The notes beneath the pieces are model-generated. The model ran no database searches. It saw only the letters and a program-made list of their open reading frames with translations, and was not told where the DNA came from. The position numbers and the translations under genes are program-made. Source: Bdellovibrionales bacterium (GTDB lineage: Bacteria > Myxococcota > XYA12-FULL-58-9 > SYDY01). Taken from it: DNA of 64,000 bases. Where the stretch lies: NCBI GenBank assembly GCA_005801425.1, contig SYDY01000019.1, forward strand, positions 1-64,000, read 5' to 3'. Shown one piece after another: positions 56,608 through 64,000 of this stretch; positions within the stretch are counted from its first letter, which is position 1; each line of letters begins with the position of its first letter.

Positions 56608-57303
56608 CTAACTAAAAAACCCGATGGCCATGCCCAAGCTTGTCGCGACGTTGTCTTGTGCGTTGACCATCAACCACCATTGGACATCGGCAAAGATACG
56701 CAGTGCAATGTCTCGTTTTACAAACCATTCAAAGCCGGGTGTAATATGTAGGGCGGGAATATTCACGTGTGGCATGAAATCTGTACTGCCGTTTGGGGCA
56801 TCGCATAGTGCAGTGTTTGTGCACTTAGACTCTGAAGGCGAAGAAAAAATTCGCTGATAAGACACCCCCAATTGAATATAGGGCCTATAACGATCGGTTA
56901 GGATCATCCACCGCACAGCAGCGCCTGCTTGCAAGCCCAGTAGGGTGCCTTGTACTTTGGAGGCCAGCTTATCATAGGCCTGCTCAGAAGCGTTTCCAGA
57001 GGGGGAACCATACGCATACACGTTGATTGCCGCAAAGGGGACGAGCCAGAAGTGATCGGACATCATTTTGAATGCGCCATCAAAACCCAATCGAAAGCCT
57101 GTTCGATAGCGAAAGGGCCTGTCGCTGGCTGCAAGCTGTTGATCTCCCGAGCCAACAGCAGGGGGCCGGCTGATAACCCAACCCCCCATGTCAAAGGCAA
57201 AACTGGTGTTTTTGTATTGAGCCTCGGCAGTGCCTGATGTGGCAATACTGGCCATAAAGATTGCTGCAAGGACAAGAAGACGTGTATTTATGTTAGGAGG
57301 CAT
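56608..57303 (-). CDS. Predicted outer-membrane beta-barrel protein
   Basis: This 231-residue exported protein has a signal peptide (NTRLLVLAAIFMASIATSGTAEA, cleavage before QYKN). It has alternating amphipathic strands (FRYRTGFRLGFDGAF, YRPYIQLGVSYQRIF, DIALRIFADVQWWLMV) and ends with an aromatic residue near the C terminus (GMAIGFFS). That pattern suggests an 8- to 10-strand barrel. One disulphide-like Cys pair (CTNTALC) is seen. ATG at 57303 is preferred; the longer frame to 57339 lacks a signal start. Its function is unknown. Confidence 0.65.
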   Translation of the reverse strand: MPPNINTRLLVLAAIFMASIATSGTAEAQYKNTSFAFDMGGWVISRPPAVGSGDQQLAASDRPFRYRTGFRLGFDGAFKMMSDHFWLVPFAAINVYAYGSPSGNASEQAYDKLASKVQGTLLGLQAGAAVRWMILTDRYRPYIQLGVSYQRIFSSPSESKCTNTALCDAPNGSTDFMPHVNIPALHITPGFEWFVKRDIALRIFADVQWWLMVNAQDNVATSLGMAIGFFS

Positions 57304-57339
57304 ACGCTTTGTGGTAAGCGCCAGATCGATAAAAGTCAA

Positions 57340-57361
57340 TTCTCATGCAGTTCTCGTGCAG
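57340..57361 (+). promoter_or_regulatory. Tandem 11-base repeat in divergent region
   Basis: TTCTCATGCAG (57340-57350) is followed immediately by TTCTCGTGCAG (57351-57361), one mismatch. A spacing of 11 bases is one helical turn, as expected for a dimer binding to one face of DNA. The repeat lies between the barrel gene and the TPR protein gene, so it may control either. Confidence 0.45.
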
Positions 57362-57426
57362 TTGCGAATGTGCTTTGTTTCCGGTTACGTTAGAAAGTGT
57401 GCATGTAAGTAAGAAAGGGGTCCCCC

Positions 57427-58497
57427 GTGCGTTATGTGGTACGTTTTATCGGCATTTTTGTTCTTGGGTGTCTCCCCGCGGCTTGTGCTTTTTGCATAGA
57501 TAAAGTGGTTCCGCAGCCTGCCATTGAGCATACGACGTTCTGTGCGCAATATTTACAAGAGGGTAAATTGGCCGAGGCAGAATCTCGCTGCCGATTGGCC
57601 ATTGAGTATGCGCCAACCTATGCGGAGCCTTACAATTTGCTTGGCGCTCTCGAATACACACGGGGTCGCAAAGATCTCGCCCGCGATTACTATAAAAAGG
57701 CATTGGCGCTGCGCAATGATTTTGCCGAGGCGCACAACAATATGGGCGTTCTTATCTTGGAAGACGGCGAAACGGGTTTTGCCTGTGATCAGTTTCGTGC
57801 GGCCCTTGAAATTGATCCTGGCTATATGGACGCGCGTATTAATCTCGCTCGTTGCTATTATTCAAGCAAGGAAATCGAACGTTCACGCAATGAATACATG
57901 AAATGCATGGAAATTGATCCAAGATCGTGTGATTGCCGCATGGGCTTGGGGGTTGTGGCATTGCAACAAGAACGTTTTCAGGAAGCAAAAACGCAATTCC
58001 AGAGCCTTGTTGAGATTTGTCCCAATTCGGCAGAAGGATTTTTTAACTTATGTGTCACGTACCATCGCTTAAATCGGTGCGGCGATGCAGTGGGCGCTTG
58101 TATGAGTGCATTGGCCATCAAACCTGATTATGCAGAAGCGCGTGCCAATCTGACTGCGGCGTATGAGTGTTCGGCACTTGAAGACAAAGCAGTTGCGGGT
58201 TACGTGCGCCGGCTTATTGCCGATCCGGGCAATCCAGAGCTTCATTTTAATCTTGCAGCGGCATACGAAGAGAAGGGGCTTCTTGATCGAGCACTCACCG
58301 AATATCTCAACGCGATCAAGCTCGATCCCAACCATGTTTTGGCATATTACCGCGCAGCGCGTTTGTATGATCAGCAACTTCGCTCTGCCGAAACCGTTGA
58401 AGCGTGTAAAGGTTTTGTTGACAGGGTTCGTGGTGATGAGTTTTCTGAAGAGAAGCGTTGGTGTACCGGACGTATTCAGGAACTTCAGTACAAGTAG
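57427..58497 (+). CDS. Exported TPR-repeat protein, Cys-rich
   Basis: This 356-residue protein has a signal sequence (FIGIFVLGCLPAACAF) with lipobox-like Cys15 or Cys20. From about residue 35 it consists of tetratricopeptide repeats (for example AEPYNLLGALEYTRGRKDLARDYYKK, AEAHNNMGVLILEDGETG, and PELHFNLAAAYEEKGLLDRAL), at least seven units. About 19 Cys residues are present, unusual for a TPR protein and suggesting disulphides in the periplasm. It may act like the pilus assembly lipoproteins PilF/Tgl, but this is speculative. GTG is preceded by AAGGGG. Confidence 0.75.
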   Translation: MRYVVRFIGIFVLGCLPAACAFCIDKVVPQPAIEHTTFCAQYLQEGKLAEAESRCRLAIEYAPTYAEPYNLLGALEYTRGRKDLARDYYKKALALRNDFAEAHNNMGVLILEDGETGFACDQFRAALEIDPGYMDARINLARCYYSSKEIERSRNEYMKCMEIDPRSCDCRMGLGVVALQQERFQEAKTQFQSLVEICPNSAEGFFNLCVTYHRLNRCGDAVGACMSALAIKPDYAEARANLTAAYECSALEDKAVAGYVRRLIADPGNPELHFNLAAAYEEKGLLDRALTEYLNAIKLDPNHVLAYYRAARLYDQQLRSAETVEACKGFVDRVRGDEFSEEKRWCTGRIQELQYK

Positions 58498-58509
58498 GGC
58501 ATTTCATCA

Positions 58510-59526
58510 ATGATAAGGTTAACTGCGGTTATAGAGCTAGAAGGTCAGGCGCCGCGCGCTTTGACGTATGAGTCCAACGCGACGTCGATCATCTTAGGTC
58601 GTGACGAGAGCGCCGACTTTCGCATCCCATTATCGACGGTATCTAGGCAACATATTCGTATTACCGAAACGGATGGCGTGCACTTCATCGAAGATCTTGG
58701 TTCTACCCATGGCACGATGCTTAATGGAATCAAGCTTCGCGCCCATGACAAGGCCATTCTTAACGATGCTGCAATCATCGAAGTTACTCGCGCGAAGATC
58801 ACATGCAGCATTGCGCGTACACGTGTGGCCGTGGCCGATGGTGCTGAAGGTACGCAAGTGATTGCAGCGCGTGCCGTGGAAGGAATTTTGGGTCGACTTG
58901 GTGAAGCGCATGGCGAAGGACCTTTTTTGCGTGTTGTGGCTGGGCCTGACGAAGGTCGGCGCTTGGTGCTCTCGGGCACGGGTTCCGAATGGAGTATTGG
59001 ACGATCGCGTGATTGCGAATTCATGTTTGACGATCAAAATATTTCGCGCAAGCATGCAATCATCCGCAAGGATTGGCATGGTTTTTTGATCGAAGATGCG
59101 GGATCGCGCAATGGTGTGTTGATTGCAGGCAGGCGCATTACGCAGCCGCGTCGTATGCGTGATCGCGATGAAATTACCGTGGGTCCTCTGCGCTTGCTTT
59201 TTATTGATCCCGACGCCGAGCTTCTTGAGGCGCTCAAAGAGGTTCCAGGTTTTGAAGTGAATGATCCACCCTCTGAACTCGAGCCTGATCTGTCTGTGAT
59301 GGGATCACCGGGATCTGATCAGGTTTCATCTTCTGCATTGAACCCCGTGAGCTCAGCGCAGTCCCCTGTACCTCTCGCCGAAGAGGCATCGAAATCGGAC
59401 AGTGCGAATGTTTCTTCAACATCGATGGCGAAACGTTTCAATATCCCTGTCGAATGGATCATCGCAGGGGTTGTGGGCATTGTGACGATTGTGCTCGCCA
59501 TGTTTATTTTGGCGGTTGTGGTTTAG
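58510..59526 (+). CDS. Two-FHA-domain protein with C-terminal membrane anchor
   Basis: This 338-residue protein has two forkhead-associated domains that bind phosphothreonine. The first (residues 5-95) has ILGRDESADFRIPLSTVSRQHI and EDLGSTHGTMLNG. The second (about 145-235) has WSIGRSRDCEFMFDDQNISRKHA and EDAGSRNGVLIAG. Both conserve the Gly-Arg, Ser-Arg-x-His and Asn. A Ser/Pro-rich linker leads to a C-terminal span (residues 315-337), so the FHA domains face the cytoplasm. It starts 12 bases after the TPR gene. A partner kinase is not in the window. Confidence 0.85.
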   Translation: MIRLTAVIELEGQAPRALTYESNATSIILGRDESADFRIPLSTVSRQHIRITETDGVHFIEDLGSTHGTMLNGIKLRAHDKAILNDAAIIEVTRAKITCSIARTRVAVADGAEGTQVIAARAVEGILGRLGEAHGEGPFLRVVAGPDEGRRLVLSGTGSEWSIGRSRDCEFMFDDQNISRKHAIIRKDWHGFLIEDAGSRNGVLIAGRRITQPRRMRDRDEITVGPLRLLFIDPDAELLEALKEVPGFEVNDPPSELEPDLSVMGSPGSDQVSSSALNPVSSAQSPVPLAEEASKSDSANVSSTSMAKRFNIPVEWIIAGVVGIVTIVLAMFILAVVV

Positions 59527-60662
59527 ATACTCAACGCCTGATCTAAATCTTCAAGCAAGTCGTTGACATCTTCAATACCGACGGAGATGCGGATCAGACC
59601 ATCATTGATGCCAAGCTGGGCACGGATGTGCGCGGGGATCGACGCGTGGGTCATGAGTGCAGGATGCTCAATCAACGATTCAACACCACCCAGTGATTCG
59701 GCAAGCGCAAATATTTTAACACTTTTAAGAAAACGCTCGGCTTGGGGGAGACCGCCTTCGAGAATAAAAGTGATCATGCCCCCAAACGCACTCATTTGGG
59801 ATGCAGCGATGGCATGACCCGGATGTGTTTTAAGGCCAGGATACATCACGCGTTCAATACGTTTATGCTCCACAAGATAGGCCGCGATGCGCGATGCATT
59901 TTCGCAATGGGCCTTCATGCGCAAAGGAAGGGTTTTCATACCGCGCAGGACAAGCCATGCATCCCAAGGTCCTGGAACATTGCCCAAAGAATTGCGCAAA
60001 AATCCGAGACGTTTGGCATGGGTATCGTTGTTGGTGCATGCAGCGCCGCCGATGACGTCGGAATGTCCACCCATGTATTTGGTGGTAGAATGCACCACGA
60101 TGTCACAACCAAGCTCAAGCGGTCGTTGTAGGATGGGTGTTGCAAACGTGTTGTCGCAGATCACCACCAATTCATGCGCGTGGGCTTTGGTGCTTAACGC
60201 TTTAAGATCGATAATTTTAAGCAACGGATTGGACGGTGTTTCAAGCCACAAGGCTTTGGTGTTGGGCCGCAGGGCACCCTCCAGTGCGTTGACATCACCG
60301 AGATCTACAAACGTAAATTCGAGCCCATGGGTGGCCATCACTTGAGTGAAAAGACGATGGGTTCCACCGTACACATCGTCATTGCATACGATATGGTCGC
60401 CCGCTTTAAAAAGATGCATGACGGTGGCAGCCGCCGCACATCCGCTTGCAAATGCAAAGGCATGGCTGGCACTTTCTAAATCGGCGATATTGCGCTCAAG
60501 GGCTTCGCGGGTTGGATTTTGTGTACGCGAATATTCGTAGCCTGTATGTTCACCCGGACCGTGCTGAACATAGGTGGACGTTTGAAACACCGGTGTCATG
60601 ATAGCACCGGTGATGGCCTCTGGATGTTGTCCTGCATGGATGGCACGTGTTGCAATGCGCAT
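59523..60662 (-). CDS. Cystathionine gamma-synthase / gamma-lyase family enzyme
   Basis: This 379-residue PLP enzyme of the Cys/Met metabolism family interconverts cystathionine, homocysteine and cysteine precursors. The active-site Lys is in HSTTKYMGGHSDVIGG. GYEYSRTQNPTREALE near the N terminus and ETPSNPLLKIID are typical. Its C terminus ends GIEDVNDLLEDLDQAL. Synthase (MetB) and lyase (MccB) cannot be separated by eye. ATG at 60662 is chosen over TTG at 60698, without a strong ribosome binding site. The stop shares TTAG with the convergent FHA gene. Confidence 0.92.
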   Translation of the reverse strand: MRIATRAIHAGQHPEAITGAIMTPVFQTSTYVQHGPGEHTGYEYSRTQNPTREALERNIADLESASHAFAFASGCAAAATVMHLFKAGDHIVCNDDVYGGTHRLFTQVMATHGLEFTFVDLGDVNALEGALRPNTKALWLETPSNPLLKIIDLKALSTKAHAHELVVICDNTFATPILQRPLELGCDIVVHSTTKYMGGHSDVIGGAACTNNDTHAKRLGFLRNSLGNVPGPWDAWLVLRGMKTLPLRMKAHCENASRIAAYLVEHKRIERVMYPGLKTHPGHAIAASQMSAFGGMITFILEGGLPQAERFLKSVKIFALAESLGGVESLIEHPALMTHASIPAHIRAQLGINDGLIRISVGIEDVNDLLEDLDQALSI

Positions 60663-60709
60663 GTATGGAGATGTAACGCGTGTGTGGCGTTGGTTCAATA
60701 CCGGAGGAA

Positions 60710-61903
60710 TTACAGGCGGGTGGTTCCTTCCGCAAAGTCAATTTCAGCCATTTTGGCCATGACTTGCGCAGAGCCAACTTGTCCCGCAGGGTAAAAATGG
60801 AATCGATTATTTTCCTGGGGTGTAAGTTTCGATGCAATTTTTTTAGGGAGTTTCTTTTCGGCCCCGTCGTAGCACGAAATGATAACGGCCTTGGTTGTTA
60901 ATTGTTGTTTGGCGACCGCTTGGGCCCAGGTCATTATTTTGACCCGATTTTCATCGGTGATGCGTTGTTTGCTGGATACCCATTTTACGAGTTTAAGGGC
61001 CGCAGTGTAGGAGGTGGCGGGGCCGCCATCGATGAGGCGTGCGATTTGTTGATAGATTTCGAGATCGGCCTCTTTGCTATCACCCCAAAATGCGATTTCT
61101 GATTTTTTGGGCGCGTTCAGCAGTACCCACAACATATGTTCGACTTTGGTGGCTACCCGATTGCCCAAGAAATTGTCTCCCCATGATCGCAGGTGGACGC
61201 CTAAGTCGGGGATGACCATGGCATCATTTGTAGCGGCTTCTTGGAGTCCTTTTGTAATTTCTCTTTGAAATACCCATGGACTTGAAGAAACAGCGGCGAC
61301 ATGGGTGCCCTTCTCACGGATCGCCGTGATGACATCTTGGGTTCCGGGGACCCATGTAAATATTTGTTTGGTCTTGGATTTTAGGCCTTGCCAGAGAAAA
61401 GCGATTTTATTCTTAGGCCATTGCCGTAGGGTATAGTCGATATCTGAGAAAAGTATCTTGGACGGTCCGGGTCCGAGACGTGTGATGGATACATGTTTTA
61501 GGTGTGTTGGATCGCTGCCTGGTGGACCAATGCGCAATGTTTCATGGGGGCGGGGTGTGGGGATGTTGGCCTGCAAGCTGAAGGCACCGTCGTGTTGTCT
61601 TACGGGGGTAAGGCTTGCTGTGACTGCTCTTCCGTTGACAGTAAGTTCAATGAACTTAGGAGGATTGAGCGGGTGCTTAAGCTCTGGTTTGGCCCAATCA
61701 TTCCAGCGCTGTAAAATGCTTTTTGGGCTGCGTATGCGTATTGAGGCTCTACGACGTGGCGAGTGTTCTCCAGGTTGTCGATGGCTTCGGCCTTGGCAGG
61801 AAAATGTAGAGGAGCCATCGCCGTTGTCTCTAAGTACAGCCTGTGTTGCGGTGGCGCTTGCCCCCCACGAAGCAACGCGACTTAAACTTTGATATGGTGC
61901 CAT
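60710..61903 (-). CDS. App1-like phosphatase-domain protein (DUF2183)
   Basis: This 397-residue protein contains the DUF2183 (App1 catalytic) HAD-like domain. The nucleophile motif is LFSDIDYTLRQW (Asp-x-Asp), with SSSPWVFQREI and WGDSKEADLEIY as later acid motifs. In fungi App1 is a phosphatidate phosphatase. The N-terminal 170 residues include a Ser/Arg-rich stretch and a beta-rich unit. AAGGAG five bases before ATG is a very good ribosome binding site. No signal peptide is obvious. A phosphatidate phosphatase role is possible but unproven. Confidence 0.85.
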   Translation of the reverse strand: MAPYQSLSRVASWGASATATQAVLRDNGDGSSTFSCQGRSHRQPGEHSPRRRASIRIRSPKSILQRWNDWAKPELKHPLNPPKFIELTVNGRAVTASLTPVRQHDGAFSLQANIPTPRPHETLRIGPPGSDPTHLKHVSITRLGPGPSKILFSDIDYTLRQWPKNKIAFLWQGLKSKTKQIFTWVPGTQDVITAIREKGTHVAAVSSSPWVFQREITKGLQEAATNDAMVIPDLGVHLRSWGDNFLGNRVATKVEHMLWVLLNAPKKSEIAFWGDSKEADLEIYQQIARLIDGGPATSYTAALKLVKWVSSKQRITDENRVKIMTWAQAVAKQQLTTKAVIISCYDGAEKKLPKKIASKLTPQENNRFHFYPAGQVGSAQVMAKMAEIDFAEGTTRL

Positions 61904-61949
61904 GACTTCTCCTTATGACATAAAACGCAGAGTCAGAGGTGGACCATAG

Positions 61950-61981
61950 CGCAATCCCAGGAAAGATCCAGGGATGGTGCG
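61950..61981. terminator. Intergenic hairpin downstream of DUF2231 gene
   Basis: CGCA-ATCCC-(A)-GG pairs with CC-(A)-GGGAT-(GG)-TGCG around a six-base loop, giving an 11-base-pair stem with an A-A mismatch and a two-base bulge. It lies 36 bases past the DUF2231 stop on that strand. No T run is seen, so a Rho-independent terminator is uncertain. Confidence 0.35.
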
Positions 61982-62016
61982 TCATAAAGGATTATTTGAT
62001 GTATTTTTATTAGGCG

Positions 62017-62568
62017 CTAAAAAGGAAGGTAATCAGAGCCGTAAACCATGACGCCACCCAAGTGAGCGCCATACGTCATGATGCCGATGCAGATGAGGCT
62101 CATGAATAAGATCGCGTAGCGGTTCATCTTTTTCAGTCGGAGTACGAGGCCTATAAGCGCTATGGCTGCCGCAATAAACATCACATTGCGGTGAACAATT
62201 GCCTCATCGATAGCTTCCGTGGCGCCTGCATATTCTTGAAAGCGCAAAAGACCGCTGCCTATGGCGGGAAGAAAACTTAAAACCGTGCCGATGTGAAGGA
62301 TTTTAAGCGCTTTTTCGAGGCCCCCAATAGCAAATAGGATCACCAGTATATCGGCCAGGGCAAGGGCGGTTGCCCATCCAATGGGCAAATGCACCAGGGG
62401 TGGATGGAAGCGTCCAATCAGCATAAGCGGCGTAAGTTCTTCGCTGGGCACGGGGGTATCAATCATTTCCCCATCGTCGATCACTTCGATTTGCTCTTCT
62501 TGATCCGCCACTGCGGGTGCAGCGAAGAATAAGGATGTGATTAAAAATAGCGCGTTAAAACGATTCAT
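62017..62568 (-). CDS. DUF2231 family inner-membrane protein
   Basis: This 183-residue protein has a signal-like N terminus, an acidic segment (residues 22-45) and four membrane spans. The start of the DUF2231 domain is RFHPPLVHLPIGWATALALAD. Its His residues (RFHPPLVH) and a later His (IVHRN) are candidates for heme binding. GAGG seven bases before the ATG supports the start. It is 9 bases downstream of the Rieske gene on the same strand, so the two may form one electron-transfer unit. Confidence 0.85.
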   Translation of the reverse strand: MNRFNALFLITSLFFAAPAVADQEEQIEVIDDGEMIDTPVPSEELTPLMLIGRFHPPLVHLPIGWATALALADILVILFAIGGLEKALKILHIGTVLSFLPAIGSGLLRFQEYAGATEAIDEAIVHRNVMFIAAAIALIGLVLRLKKMNRYAILFMSLICIGIMTYGAHLGGVMVYGSDYLPF

Positions 62569-62577
62569 GGTTTTGCC

Positions 62578-63042
62578 TCAATCTGGAAGGGTTAAAATAA
62601 TGCGGTCGCCATCAATTTTTGCTTCGTAGACTTCAAGATCTATTTTGGCAGGGCCGCCCATGACTTTGCCTTCTAGGGTAAAGGCCGACTTGTGGCATTT
62701 ACAATGAAAGTCTCCTGAATCACTGACAAATCTGACTTTGCATTTTTTATGGGTGCATTCGGGATTGATGGCAACAATGGAGGATTCATCCTTGCGTACA
62801 AAAAGCACGTCACGATCTTTGATTTTAAGCATCGCAGACCCGCCGGGTGTGGCCAAGGCGTCTTTGATCGGAAATGCCACTTTTTTGGCATGGGCAAGTG
62901 CGCTTGGAAATGTTGCAAGCAATAAGACTGCACCAGCAAACCATTTCATGAAACCACGTCGGCTTTCGGCCCACGCTTCTAGTTTGTTGGTGGATGTTAA
63001 TGTTGCTTGTTCTGAGTGGTCATGATCACACATCTTTTGCAT
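62578..63042 (-). CDS. Rieske 2Fe-2S protein, Tat-exported
   Basis: This protein of about 154 residues holds a Rieske iron-sulfur domain. Cluster ligands are in NPECTHKKC and FHCKCHKSAF, matching C-x-H and C-x-x-H. A twin-arginine signal (ESRRGFMKWFAGAVLLLATF) near residue 30 implies export of the folded protein, or anchoring if uncleaved. ATG at 63042 (MQKMCDHDHSEQ) or 63033 is likely; the start is uncertain. The early Cys-Asp-His-Asp-His run is unusual. Redox partner: the adjacent DUF2231 membrane protein. It may act in a cytochrome bc-like or oxygenase-related chain. Confidence 0.88.
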   Translation of the reverse strand: MQKMCDHDHSEQATLTSTNKLEAWAESRRGFMKWFAGAVLLLATFPSALAHAKKVAFPIKDALATPGGSAMLKIKDRDVLFVRKDESSIVAINPECTHKKCKVRFVSDSGDFHCKCHKSAFTLEGKVMGGPAKIDLEVYEAKIDGDRIILTLPD

Positions 63043-63129
63043 CGTAACATTGCTGTGGAGAAAATAAAGAGACATCAAACTTTAGCCAAAAAATTGTGAA
63101 ATACACAGCTACCCCAGAAAGAATAAAAC

Positions 63130-64000
63130 ATGCTGGCATACGCTGTTCTTTTAAGCCTTGCAGGAATTGTGGCCCTTGCGTCAGGGGCCGGAATTTTAGT
63201 CGCGACAAAACTTTTCGTGGTGTTCATGTTCGGGATGCTTGTCCCTATGGCTTGGCTTATGGGTTGGGATAAGGAGATCGATTTATCACGATCTTTAATT
63301 TCATTGACCCTCGGAATTTTACCCATAGGTATGCTGGCTCTCGTATGCGCTAGGATTGGCGTGGAGATCGGTTACGCTGCTATCATCCTTACAGCGGTAG
63401 GTGCTATCATCGCTTTGTCTCGCCCGTTCAATCCAACGAAAATATTGAATATTACGCCATGGACGGCACTGTACGGATTGGCATGTGTCGTAGCATTTTC
63501 TGGATATTTGCTTAATGCGAGTGGTGGTGCACCTCACATGACGCATATGCCAATGCCAATTTGGAGCCGGGATCAGCAAGAGCATTTTTTGCATGTGCTG
63601 GAATTGGCAACAAGTCGCAAGTTTCCTCCGGTGTCCCTGAATCGACATGGAATGCTAACCTATGGACATTTGCTTGGCCAAGCATGGAGTGCCGCGATAG
63701 CAAATATGTCTCATGCCACGCCGCGTGCTGTCTTTGTTTTGTTGCATCCTCTTCTGACGATTTTAGGATCCTCATCTGTTTTGTATCTTATCCTTCAACG
63801 GTGGAATATTAACAAAAAACTTAGCTGGTGTGTCCCATTGATAGGCTGGTTGTTGCCCATGGACACGTTGCTGTTTATGCGACACGCATCCGTTAACTAT
63901 TTCACTAAAGGACAGCCTCTGGCGCGTATCGTAAAAGAATCATGGTACATGTTCCACCAATCTTCTATCAACTTGTACGGTATATTTATCTGTTTGGTGA
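63130..64000 (+). CDS. Polytopic membrane protein, 3' end outside window
   Basis: From ATG at 63130 the frame stays open to the window edge (290 codons). The N terminus LAYAVLLSLAGIVALASGAGI starts a run of hydrophobic segments, with at least six membrane spans visible. A stretch between spans has SRDQQEHFLHVLELA and SLNRHGMLTYGHLLGQAW, which could be a loop with catalytic charged residues, as in membrane glycosyltransferases. I cannot name the family. AGAAAG precedes the ATG. It is divergent from the Rieske gene. Confidence 0.6.
   Translation, partial: MLAYAVLLSLAGIVALASGAGILVATKLFVVFMFGMLVPMAWLMGWDKEIDLSRSLISLTLGILPIGMLALVCARIGVEIGYAAIILTAVGAIIALSRPFNPTKILNITPWTALYGLACVVAFSGYLLNASGGAPHMTHMPMPIWSRDQQEHFLHVLELATSRKFPPVSLNRHGMLTYGHLLGQAWSAAIANMSHATPRAVFVLLHPLLTILGSSSVLYLILQRWNINKKLSWCVPLIGWLLPMDTLLFMRHASVNYFTKGQPLARIVKESWYMFHQSSINLYGIFICLV

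Overview
The window reads as one contiguous stretch of bacterial chromosome from a Gram-negative organism: it has an Mla-type lipid transport system, lipoproteins, a predicted outer-membrane barrel and a SurA-like protein. Several genes point to Myxococcota or a related former deltaproteobacterial lineage: a CdnL/CarD regulator, a FrzS-like pseudo-receiver with a coiled coil, twin ribbon-helix-helix proteins of a type I associate with myxobacteria, a double-FHA protein, and cyclic-nucleotide signalling proteins. Base composition looks close to balanced, much lower in GC than classical myxobacteria, so the placement is an inference. No phage, insertion sequence, CRISPR array or integrase was seen. 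There is no gene-free stretch over 300 bases.

Region 1 (1-12854, + strand) is the classical translation/transcription block: the end of tuf, rpmG, tRNA-Trp, secE, nusG, rplK, rplA, rplJ, rplL, rpoB, rpoC. It continues into engB, a SurA-like N-domain protein, rimI and a sugar-phosphate/glycerol-phosphate antiporter-like gene (12905-16018).

Region 2 (16035-21364, - strand) is a tightly coupled cluster: cyclic nucleotide-binding protein, 89-residue membrane protein, PlsB acyltransferase, AidB-like acyl-CoA dehydrogenase and an unrecognised protein with an internal duplication. Region 3 (21525-31285) mixes a family 4 uracil-DNA glycosylase, a hypothetical protein, aspartate kinase, HemJ, an orphan ParA, a divergent ECF sigma/anti-sigma pair, a metallo-beta-lactamase fused to two cyclic nucleotide-binding domains, a pseudo-receiver and CdnL/CarD.

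Region 4 (31388-44302) has an M20 peptidase and xthA, then a 140-base palindromic element. It continues with a minus-strand operon rlmN-queG-mlaE-mlaF-mlaD-lipoprotein, the twin RHH genes behind a promoter with repeated AGGG/CCCT elements, a lipoprotein, a PfkB kinase, ndk and sucCD. Region 5 (44447-53713) has greA-recG, homoserine dehydrogenase and a small acidic/basic protein, then folC-hypothetical-trpE-trpG-trpD on the minus strand. Region 6 (53871-64000) has a CHASE2 adenylate cyclase, exported proteins (a small one, a barrel, a Cys-rich TPR protein), a two-FHA tail-anchored protein, cystathionine gamma-synthase/lyase, an App1-like phosphatase-domain protein, a Tat-exported Rieske protein with a DUF2231 membrane partner, and the start of a polytopic membrane protein cut by the window edge.

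The most coherent theme beyond housekeeping is cyclic nucleotide signalling: one cyclase and two separate putative receptors lie within 35 kb, one of them coupled to the first step of phospholipid synthesis. The genome is compact. Many genes overlap by ATGA, GTGA or TGATG, and three convergent pairs overlap by exactly four bases with both stop codons inside a TTAG or TTAA. Start sites were adjusted where a Shine-Dalgarno sequence or gene overlap favoured an internal start; such choices are stated in each entry.
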